Part shown: positions 50,901 to 62,900 of the stretch, in pieces | How the letters are laid out: each line of letters begins with the position of its first letter | Numbering within the stretch: the first letter of the stretch is position 1 | Source of the DNA: Pycnopodia helianthoides | Lineage: Eukaryota; Echinodermata; Asteroidea; Forcipulatida; Asteriidae | Assembly (NCBI GenBank): GCA_032158295.1 | Contig: CM063244.1 | Span: 24,963,930 to 25,027,929, forward strand | Reading direction: 5' to 3' | Length of the DNA stretch: 64,000 nucleotides | Notes under the pieces: model-generated | The model's database searches: none | The model's input: only the letters and a program-made list of their open reading frames with translations | Told to the model about the DNA's origin: nothing | Translations under genes and position numbers: made by a program

Positions 50901-53900
50901 AAGTCAGCCTGTCCATTCTTTTATGCCTCTTTTGTAAAACAAAAGGACAAAGGTCTTGAATTCAGGAATTACACAATAACCCCCGGGGAAAAAAGGGAGA
51001 TTACGAGCATGATTTCATGTACATTTTGCCCCTCTAATTTGTACGGGTGAAAAAGTAGGTAGGTGCACGCTTGTGCACGCTACACAATGGACTGTTTAGG
51101 TTGATATTCACCTCAGCTGTCCAACTGGCTGCAAAAATTGAAGGGCGCTCTATAGTTACCGGGCGACAAAAGGGGGACAAAAGCCATCCGCTGCAAGCCA
51201 GTTGAGAGATATTTGGCAAGATATACACGTCATCGGACGTGAAGTGGGTAACAACTGTTAATTGTGTCATTACAAGAACTACATTAGTTCTTGGATTAAG
51301 TCACTGTGAATGAACATCGTTTTATCTCTGGCTGCAGATGGTAATTCTATTATACAGACAAATCTTCGTCTGCAAATACCAGTTGACTTCATTCCTATAT
51401 TTTTTTTTATTTATTATTTTGCAGTGAAGAAACATTCAACAACACTGGGGAAGAGGTCCTAAGCAAGCCTTCATCCAGAAGCCAGACAGATACCCCAACG
51501 GACTCCAAGTCGGACAGTGTAAGCATTGCATGCATTAGTCAGGATGACGAGGGTAGCCCCACTGGTCCCAAGCATGATGACCCTGAAACACATATTGATA
51601 GTAGCAGTATTGAACCCGAAGTGCCGTGTACCAGGGAAGCGGGAAGCCCCACTGGTCCCAAGCATGATGAACCTGAAGGACATATTGATAGTAGCAGTAT
51701 CGAACCCGAAGTACCGTGTACCAGGGAAGCGGGAAGCCCCACTGGTTCCCAGCATGAACCTCAGAAACACACTGATAATAGCAGTAAAGAACCGGGCGTA
51801 CCCATTACCAGTGAAGAAGATATGGGATCGAGCACAAAGCCCCAAACTGCAGATGAAAACATCCCTGGGCACCCAGAAAAGTGCAACCCAGACACTGATG
51901 CCTTAAACCCTCCCTCTTGCACCCAATCTTCTCAGGATGAAGATCTAGGAGCACCCGTTGATGAGAACAGTGTCTTAAAAGAAGATGCAAATCATGAAAC
52001 CCAAAGCGAGGTCTCTGAAAACACAGTTCTAAGATCCCGTTTTCAATTGGACGACAAAAAAGCACAAAATGACCAAGAGTTTTCGGAAAGTAGAAATATC
52101 GTAGATGAAGCGGTCATGGATACTGAAACGGGTGCAGTATTTGGAAGCCAGGTCCTTTCTGAAAAATATCTAAATGCTGCAGAGGAAGAGGGTTCTGATG
52201 TTGCGGACACACCCCCTGGGGGTCCCCCCTCTTCCCCTTCTGAAGATCCAAACGGTAGTGATGTTGCAAACATATCTCTTGGGAATCCCCCCTCTACCAT
52301 TTCTGAAGATCCAATTGGTAGTGATGATGTAGTGCATGATAGTACCACAGCTGGTGACTCTTTGTTGCATGGCAATGTATCCGTTTGTGAACCGAGTAAT
52401 GTACTGTCAGTCTGTGAGAATGTTGCACTCGCTAACGCGCATGATGCTAACGAAGACGGTAAACCTGACAACGATGGTGAAGACCTAGACGATGGCACTG
52501 ATCGTGAAGCCTCTGAAGATGAGAAAACAATGCGTGAACAAGACGGGGAACCAGACCATACACGGACATGTAGTACTGACACACTGCATGCTGGTGACGG
52601 TGGTGGTGACAGGGAACCGGTGAATTCACAGGTATCTGCATGTGTATATAACCACCATCACGCTACTCATTATTCCACTGCACTGTCATCTCGCCTCAAT
52701 GTCTTTATGTTCATATTTGTTTGTATCCATAAGTCCATTTCATAAATCCTGCTTAGTAGGAAAAAACCTGCTTAGCAGGTATACGTTACCAGCCGAGCAT
52801 CATGACATTTACACTGTTGTGACTGGTGCCCCACTCACTTATTGCTTAGCAACAACATTTTCTAAGTAGTGTTCTCTTCTCAATTGCTTTATGAAGTTGG
52901 TATCTTGTCACACTATCATACAGCTATTGTGCATAGAGATCAGGGCCCAATTTCGTAGAGCTGCCTAAGCAGACAATTGTGCTAAGCAAAAATTACCCGA
53001 ATACCAGTCAAAGGTGGTGCATGTGACATAGTATTTTGGCTGGTGACCTTATTCTGGCAAGGATAATGTTGTGCTTAGCTACTCTATGAAATGGGGCCAA
53101 AATTTCACTAAGCACAATAATATTATGCTTACCAAATTAAGAATACCAGCCAAAATACCATTCCCTTTGTCCTGCCTTTTGTTGCTAAGCAGACAACTGT
53201 AGGCAATATTTGTTGCTTAAGCAGCTCTATGAAATTGGGCCCTGTGTCCAGTTTCTTTGCTCTGCTTACCAAAGAACTCTGCGCTTATGGCGCTCTGTAA
53301 AAGCATGTGAATCTATAGGCGGTAAGCGCAGAATTCAGCAGTAAGCAGGGCCATGGGATTGGGCTCAGGTAAGCATTGGGCCCAGGTAAGCAGTCATTTT
53401 GTTAGCAGACAGTTTCTGCTAAACAGGCTGTTTCCATACTTAGCAAAATTGTCCACTTATTAATAGACTTTACCTCAGTGTCCTTTTTGTCGGCATGTTT
53501 TGTTTTCATTCTGTTTTTGTCAATTCAGTTCCCTTAGTTTCATACTCTTCTGTAAAACGTTTCCTAACTAGAAGTAATTCCGCCATGTAGGGAATAACAC
53601 CATCTGCCCAGGGGCCCAATTTCATAGGGCTGCTTAAAGCACAAAAAGTAGCTAAGCACAACAAAATTATGCTTACCAGAATAAGGTCACCATGCAGCCA
53701 AATTACCATGTCATATGCACCATCTTTGACGGGTATCCTGTTTTGCTTAGCAGAAAATTGTTAAGCGAAATTGTCTGCTTTAAAGCATTTCTATGATATT
53801 GGGCCCAGGGGCCAATTTTAAGCCTGTGATCAGACATTTTGTGCTCAGCAGAGTGGCTCTTTTATTTCGCATTCACTGCTTACTGCAAGCAAAACAAATA

Positions 53901-56900
53901 TGCAAACGCTCATGGTCAATCTTTCATGACCGTTTATGAGAAAAACTTTTGCTTAACACATATTTTCTTTTACAGTAAGCACAAAGAATTGTCAAACAGC
54001 TTTATGAAATTGGGCCCTGAATGGAATGAGAAGTAATAAACCACGTGGTTAATCTTTAAAAAAAAAATTTGGGTTTGATCAAAGAAAAATTAACTAGAGC
54101 GGTACCTGCTCTCTGACTGGCACCCCTAACAAAGATATATGACAAAATAGGAGACCGCCGACTTAGAGCTAGATAGCTCAGTTGGTAGGGTGCTGGCACG
54201 TTAAGTCCTGCTCTAGTCAATTTGTCTTTGTTCAAAACCTGAAATGAGAATCAAGACATTTGATTGGTTTGTACTGTTCACGTTATTTAGCAAGAGAAGA
54301 TCTCACTGCCCAAGCCTGTGGTGAGCGTCCGCAGCCAAGCCATCAACACTGAACTACACATCCGCTGGCAGATTGCATCAAGTCGCATACTCCCTATGTT
54401 CTACACCATTACAATGTGTGTGTGCAGGGAGGCAGTTTGATACCAGTATCAGCAGTCATTCTAGGTAAGAGCATGATCAGAGGCGTAACCAGCCCCCCCC
54501 CCCCAGAACTCTTCCCCCCCCCCCCCACAAACACGAACTCCACTGAATGTGATATTTCTTCATTTTAACAGTGAACCATTCATTTTAACAGTGACCAATT
54601 CATTAACAACCATAACTATTAAAGGGCTGTGTCGTCATGATCAAAGCAGGCCTGTGGCTGTACATGGAATTAGAACTCTCACCCAGTCACTGCACACGAG
54701 CGCTGTCTCCCCCCTAGATATGATACGGAGGGAGGGTGCCCGCGTGCAGTACCTAGGTGAGAGTTCGTAATTCCATCTACAGCCACAGGCCTGCTATGAT
54801 CATTACGACACAGCCCCTGTAATATTCCAATTTATGACATTTTGTTGTAGCAACAGTCTGTGCACTAGATTGATTTTGATTTATTTGTGGAGTTCTTGGA
54901 AGGTGCAGAGTGGATTAAAACGGTTAAACATCTGAAATTCATAAAATAAATCTTTGCCGAAGCGTAAAGTTGCCTCCAAAGTCTAAACTGAATATGAAAA
55001 TTGATGGAGGAAGGGCCTTTAACTTTTCATGAAACTTTTTCTTAAACATTGCCGAAGTATTCATAAGAATCAGGGAAAAACTTTAAATTTTGTATTATTT
55101 GGTTTTACCCATACACCGATATGTGTTAAGCACTGAAAAGTCAGTACTTTCCTGAGCCTGTGAACAAAATCCACAGGCATGTTATCTGTGTAGGATTCGA
55201 ACCCATGACCTTTGCCATTCTAGAGCATAGAGCAGATGTCTTACCAACTAGACCACCGAGATTGCCCGGTAGCTAAAGGCAGTTTGAATCCTATATTTTA
55301 GGAGCGGGTACTGCAACAATTTTAACAGATGTTTAATTTGTGGGGGAAAAAATAACTATTTGGTTTTACCCATTATTGATGTGTGTATAAAAGCACTGTA
55401 TATTCTTTCCTGAGTCCTGTGAATAAAGAAGAATTTGAATTTGAGGGAAATTCAATATGGCTTGCACAGATTATCTGTCCAGTGGATTAGAAGTGACAAT
55501 CGAACACGGACTAAGTTTTTAAAAATATTCTTATGCAGGCAAGAGATGAGTACAGACTCGGGTGAGACTGAGATCCAGCACAGCTGGAATGCAGGTAGAG
55601 GACACGTCTTTGTCTCACTGGACTCTCGGAAAACTGTACTTACAGGTAACGCAGATATTTTCATGGTAAATGTGCCCACCCGGTTTATCAGGGTGTTTGA
55701 GCAAGAAACAAGACTGGTCACCAGCCGGTGCCCAAAACCACAGTATGGGGATACGTCTGTCCCGCCTACAGAGAACTAATAGTTACTTATTACATAAGCC
55801 TAACCCTGCTGGCATTCGTAATGTTTGGATCTTTTCAGGAGACGGACGCCTCTAGCCCTACCTATGTAAAAAATCTAAACTACCTCACTTCTGGCAAGGC
55901 AACCGTAGAAGAAAAACAAACAAAATAAAAATCCCATTAAAACACTAAAGTGCAGCATTAAAAAGATAGATTTTTAATATCGCATGCAACTTTTCCGCTG
56001 ATCGGAAGATTTCCTGTTTTAGGATTTCTCAGCTGTGCCCTTGAAAATTGAAGGAGAGAGATGCCTCTGACCCTACCTATATATTTAAAAAATTAGACTA
56101 ACTGGCAAGGCGACCATTAGTCTTTTTGAGATATGGTGGTTACTATAGGAGTGCACTGTTTGGTTTGGGTGTATACAGACAAATTGACCCAAACCTAATA
56201 GTGTCATAGTATTGTGTCCACCATATCTCAAATTGGCTTATAGAAGAAAAACAAACTTAAAGACACAAAAGAACAGTCCCATTGAAAACACAAAAGTGTG
56301 GCATTAAAGAAAGACTGCTTTGATTATTTTTCTCAATCAGCGTATCCGTGCATGCGACGTACCACCACAAGAACGCAGCTCACCAGGGTCACATGAAGAC
56401 CAGCTCCAGACCCGTCGTCTGTACGACGGGCGGCCAGCCGCAGGCCCCGAAGCTGCTCCCTAAATCCATCGGCCTGCAAGAGGTTACGCTGTCCTGGACC
56501 CCGGGGGTCTGTCACGAGGACATCGATGTCATGGGGTATCAGATGATACGCAACGGCAAGCCCATGTCGGAGATCATCCCTTACGGCAAGACGGAGAAGC
56601 TGATTAAGAATCTACAGCCTGGTAAGTCTAGAGGGAGGCTTCTGGGGTTAATAGACGGGCCCCCGATTTGGATTGTGAGAACTAACAGAAGTATTGTAAT
56701 GTGTATACTGGAAGTTAACTGCTTCGCGTTGATATTCTGAACAATTTACCGTGCCCACCCCGGAAAGGGATTTTACAAGGCAAGTTTTCCAGAACCTGTT
56801 GTCGCTCTTTGTATGGTCAAAACAAAGCATGTCACAGTAGGTGCCTGCCTGTGCACACTTCGCAATGGAAAGTCTGGGTGGATAAAAGCGTCGGCCATCC

Positions 56901-59900
56901 GCATGTCATCAAAAGAGGAGGAAAATCCAAAGTTGTTTGGGGTGTTAAATAATGCACGCCAAAAGTCTGTCCACCCAAAATTTGTCTAAACACATCATCC
57001 GACGACAAGTTGTTAACAGTCCACAAGTCTTTAATGTGAATAGCATTGCAAGACTTGAACAAAATATACATATATATACATAGATATAAAACTAGAAGGG
57101 GAGGTGGCCTTAGCTTTCGATCCAAACTGGACCTTCCTCAGAGGCATAAACAAGCACAAAACGAAAACATATCCATTTATAGCAAAAAAAAAGAGAATCA
57201 AAGCATAATGGGAAGGTATCCAGAAAAAAAGAGGGGGAAATTTTAGCCAATCAAAGTTATTAGTTTTTAAACAGTGGGGTGGCTAAGAACCAATCAGAGT
57301 AAAGTAGTGAGGAGGAAAGGATGGTCAGTGAAAGGGTGGATTACTGGACCGTAAAGGTGGTAACTGCATTCTGGGTAATGCGGGAAACAGAAAGAGTGGA
57401 ATAAAAGTACGAACTGTCTGGTATTTTTGTGTCAAGTTTTAACAGAATAAATTTCAAGTTATCTCCTCAGTTATTGAGAAACAAAGGGATAAATAAGATG
57501 TTCTTTGTATTAAAGTCAAAATTGAAATAAAGATCTTTATTCGGTTTGACTTTCATCTTGGTCCAGGTACCAAGCAATACTTCAGCCTGTCCATGGTGAC
57601 GACCAACGCCGGACAGACTAAAGCATCTAACCTGATCACGGTGACGTGTCCGGACTTGCCCGACCCTCCAGCCATCAGGCAAGAACGCTCCATGGAGGAG
57701 AGATCGGCAGTCATTGTCTGGCCGAGACAGAAGCATAAACACACCTCTTTATACTTGTAAGTCTTTTATTAGAATTAGAGTTAGAATGGTTTTTTTGTGA
57801 TTCACTCATTTGCCAATAGATAAGAGTCTCCTGACGATGACTAGAGCAAGCTATAGTCGAAACGTTGAGACCAAAAGAACTCACTCCGCGGCAGTGCAGT
57901 TAATTACGAGAAGTCCCCCCGATCCACAAAGCTAAAGTAGTAGTCCAGGCCGATTTCCCTACCTCCCGCCCAGGTAGTAGTTAATAAGCAGGACAGTTCT
58001 TTTCAGAAGTGAGAAGTCTCCCGAATTCCGAAAAAACCTACTCCGCGGTAGTAGAATAAATAGCAAGACAAGTTCTCTAAAGAACAAATCTACACAGCAA
58101 GTAGATATTTTTTACACATGGTGTTACCGCAAACCGAATATATACTGATACCTCACCATGCAATGCCTCAAAACCCATATAGATAGAGTCCTTATAAAAA
58201 CTGGGGATAAAAACAGGTTGATGGTTTGACCCGTGTAGAGAAATACACGTGTAGCAAAACAAAATTATTACAGTGCACGTGTCGCAAAACAGATGAATAC
58301 TGTGCAAGCAAAGAATGCCTCATAATGTGGAGTACCCACGCACACAAACAAAAGTTCCGTGCTAACCCGTGAGTTACGATTGACGTAAGCGCGGAATTCC
58401 CTGCTTCCGTAAGCGCCTATGCTTTGCTTACAGTAAGCAGAGCCATGAATTTGGGCCCTGGTGTGACTCTAGATCTTGTTTATTGACTCTTTAAATGGAC
58501 CTACTGTTAATATTTTCAAAGAAACTAACAACTAAAGACTTTTTTGTTCATGCATGTATGATAGAATGTACTGCAAAGAGAATAGGGGAATAAAAGAGTA
58601 GGCGACGAGGTCTTAACCGGCCGTTTAAAACTGGCAGTGTTGTGGCCTTGCGATAAAGGACCGAACCGATGGGGAGGTCCGAGTCTCTGAAAGTCTCTCT
58701 TTGTGTGGCAAGATTTCAAAGCCTTTTTCTGGTTTGATTCCTATTCAGTGTTTACGTTGATGGCAAACTCCATGGTGAAATGAAAGCTAAGAGTTCCAAG
58801 AAGCAATCCAATCAGAGATACACCCTGCATAACCTGAGAGATAATGGAAGACAGTACACTGTCTCGGTCAAAGTAAGTGTAGCTTAGATTTACTTGCTTT
58901 GAAGGGGGCTGTGTCGTCATTAAAAGCAGGCCTGTGGCTTTGCATGGAATGATGAACTCTCACCCAGTTACTGCTTGTGTGCCCTCCCTCTAATAACAAT
59001 AATAATAACTGGTTCTTATGTAGCGCATTTACAAGATGTATCAATGCGCTTTACGTCAGTGCCCTGGTCATTGGGCCAATAGCATTCCTGTAATCTTTCT
59101 CAGCTCCCTGGGGATTATACAGCCCTGAGCTCTGAAGGCTTTTTCAAACACAATATCAACCTCTACCCTCTGTATTATGTCCATGGAGGACGTGCGCGCA
59201 TTTGCAGTAACTTGGTGAACTTTCGTAATTCCATGTACAGCCCCTTTAAGATTGAGACCTGACCCCGACTCTAACCCCAACCTTAGCCTTAAACCCACAC
59301 CCTTAACCAAGGCCAGTTGCAAGACGGTATGTACAAGCTCTAAGATGGTCAGGGCGTATAAATGCCTTTAAAAATCCAATGTTAAATTTTGTGCAATTTT
59401 AAAATTTACCAAGTGATGAAGACACCAACCCTTAGAAATCTGAGAAACATTTCATGCATGAATCCTTTCTCAGATTCAAACAGTTTTTAATGATTTCTAA
59501 TGATGCTTACTGCCATTACCATCTTTATAACAAGTAAGCTTTTGGAAAGAAAATGCACAATTTTTAATTTACTAAGTGATGAAGAGATGATCTGGACTTT
59601 CTTTCTTTCTACAGGCTTATGCCGGATGGATGTCGGTCAAGAAGGACCATCCTAATGAGGTGACATGTGGTGTGACTAGTGCAGTATCTAACAACCTCAC
59701 AGTGGCATATTCCTCCGCTCCTCTACCCTCGTCGCTGAACCTCAACCTGGAGTGTGTTCATGCTGAGGGTGTTGACATTGCTTGGGTGGTACCAGACCTC
59801 AAGGAAACCTCTACGATCAGGGTAAGATTAGAGTGGCGTGTGTGAGGTTTTTATCTATTACACTCATCACTGAACCTCAACCTGAAGTGTATTCATGCTG

Positions 59901-62900
59901 AGGATGTTGACATTGCTCAATGAAGCCTCAATGATTAGGGTAAGATTAGAGTGGCGTGTGTGTGTTTTTATATATTTACACTCATCACTGAACCTCAACC
60001 TGAAGTGTATTCATGCTGAGGGTGTTGACATTGAGTAGGTAGTACCAGACCTCATTGAAGCCTCAATGATCAGAGTAAGATTAGAGTGGCGTGTGTGAGG
60101 TTTATATCTATTACCCTGGTCACTGAACCTTAACCTGGAGTGTGTTCATGCTGAGAGTGTTGACATTGCTTGGGTGGTACCAGACCTCAAGGAAGCCTCA
60201 ATCATAAGGGTAAGATTTAGAGTGGCGTGTGTGAGGTTTTTATCTATTACACTCATCACTGAACCTCAACCTGAAGTGTATTCATGCTGAGGATGTTGAC
60301 ATTGCTAAACGAAGCCTCAATGATCAGGGTAAAATTAGAGTGGTGTGTGTGAGGTTTTTATCTAGTACCCTCGTCCTTGATGTCAACTTGATGGAGAGGG
60401 AGCTCATACTCGTTGGCTAGTACTGCCAGATTGATGAATTTAACCAAGGCTGTGTTTATCTCCATAGGGGTTCATCGTACTGAAGGATGGCCAACCTCAC
60501 CTCAGTAACATTCTACCTCCAACCATGACTCATACTACCCTATCAGGCTTGAAGCCGGGTACCAGTCTAACCGTCCAAGTACTCGCAGTGACAGAGCTGA
60601 TGTCTGCAGATGAAGACACCGATGGATCATCCATTCAAGGTGCTGTGGTTTAGTTGATATTATTTATTTAAGCTCTCATCATTATTTATTTCCAGACAAA
60701 TTTTTTTATTATGAGACCCATTTATGTAACACCTTGGTAAGGGTTTACAAGGTGCTGGGGCGCATTCAGCAGCCACTGCCAGACACACCAGGGCAGGCCC
60801 CTTCTCTTAGCGATAAGTGTAACTTGGTTCTTTTAGGTGCCATCAAGAGAGGGCGTGGAGAGAGAGAGAGGGGGCGGGGGGCGGGGAGAGATCGAGTGAT
60901 TAATCTAGAACTAGATTTAAATGAGACCACTCACCGTGGTTCAAATATAGGTTCAAATATTGCAAAACACACGGGACCTACGGCTTTACGTCCCATACAA
61001 GTGACAAATCAATAATGGTTTAAGTGCCTTGCTTAAGGACACAAGTGTCAAGACCGGGACTGGAACCTACACTCTGCTGATCAGAAGCACCAGAGCTTGA
61101 GTCCGGTGCGCTTTAACCGCTCAGCCACGGCACGACACGACATATTTTTATACTGCTCATAGGATCTCCTTTAAAACTCCAGGGTGGAGAGAAGCAATTA
61201 TGATAGAGTGTCTCGACTGATGCTGTAAATTACAGAACTTGAGTCCACCGCCCTAGACTGCTCAGCCATGATACCCCATTAGTATTGTCACTACTGTACG
61301 TTATCTTGATTCAAAGAGTGTAAGCACACTTGAAACTGCGGTCTTTTGGAGATTGTCCTCAAATTAAAGAGTGACGTCAAGGTCCTCTTTCATATCTCGA
61401 CAGATGCATCCGAAGTGTTGAGGACTCATCCACCCAATCTGATCTTCCAAAGTGAGGCGTTGAAAGTGAAATATGACCAGCTCGTACAGGTGCCCTCGAG
61501 GATCTGGTGTGAGTTAGTGCGATGTCATTCGGTCATGATAGTGTGGGATAAAGGTGAGTTGGAGGTTGACCCTGACACAATCCTGACCTTTGAAGGTAGG
61601 GGTCAGAGATCGTTTTTTTTGTCAAGGTAATGCTGATTTATCGGCAAAATTGTCAAGAAAGATACGGCAAAAGTCACATGTGAAAGGAGCAGCTGAATAC
61701 AGCATCTGCTTGCTGAGAAAATAGCAAAAAGACTGTCACGGTATTTTCACAAGAATGCTGAATCCATCCACAATTAGTGAGGTGACACAGCGGGTACCAA
61801 TCGCAGCATTCGCGAAGGGACACCAACCTAGCGGGAAGGATCCTGAAGACTCTGTTTACGTCTTCCCATCTATTCATGGTGGTCTTTCTTCATGGTATCG
61901 CCAAAAGCGGGACGAGCGTGCTGTAGCACAGGCCGATTGTCTGATTTTACAAAATTGACCTCGACACATGTGTGTCGGTTCACCAAGTCTTAATAGCTCT
62001 TTTTTTCTTGGCCTCCAGGGAAGAAACCTCGTAAACATTATAAAGCAGCTGAGGATTACATTGTAACATGGTGGGAGCTTTCTAAGAAAACAGGAGAACC
62101 ACCGCAGAGAAAAATAACATCAGGTAAGAAAGATGACGATCCAAAAAAAGAAAGAAAGAAGTAGGCACTTAAAAGTGCTTTAACCAGGTATTGTCGGATT
62201 TCCGAAAAAATTGTTTGTGCCCAAGCGCAATATTATGTTTTCAGACCTTTTTGGGAGCTTCTGGAGTAATCGTTTTCCTTTGAAAACTATCGTTGCCAAA
62301 ATGAAAACCTGACTTGACAAAGGAAAGTAACAGATTTGTTGTCGTTTTGTGAGAAAATATGAATAGGCACGCACTGTGAATCGCAGAACCTCGGCTCTAA
62401 GCCACGGGCGGGATAATCTGCCATGGTATGCAGGAATATCAGAACGCTGGGATTGACTGCCCATTGAGCCGAATACAATGGTAAACAATAATGGCAGCTT
62501 GTCCGTTGTTGTATGCCACATTTGTGTAACAAAAAGGACAAAGGTCTGGAATCAGGGATAACACAATAACCCCTGGAAAAAGGGATTTTACGAGCATGAT
62601 TTCCAGTACCTTTGTCCCTCGTGGTGTGGGTGAAACAAAGCGTAGCATGGTAGGTGCACGTCTGTGCATGCTACACAAAGGAATGTCTAGGCGGGTATTC
62701 ACGTCAGCCGTCAGACTGACTGCAAAAATTGTAACATCTGGGAGGTTCTGGGTCGGGATTAAGGGGGAATTTTCACACTTGGCAAATCTCATTCTTGTAT
62801 TTATTGTACTCCACACAGATGATCATTTGCTGATTGATGGATTGGATCTTGGTACCAAGTACTGCATCACTGTACAAGCTCAAGGAAAACATACACAACA

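Noticed and set aside
52043..52582. 179-residue open frame on the minus strand
   Set aside because: It is the antisense shadow of exon 29; the plus frame is continuous for 402 codons, has matching splice phases on both sides and contains in-frame repeats.
61554..61630. Extension of exon 37 to the later TTTGAAG|gtaggg
   Set aside because: The earlier donor GATAAAG|gtgagt gives the FN3 strand directly and matches exon 38, while the later site coincides with the left end of a MITE.
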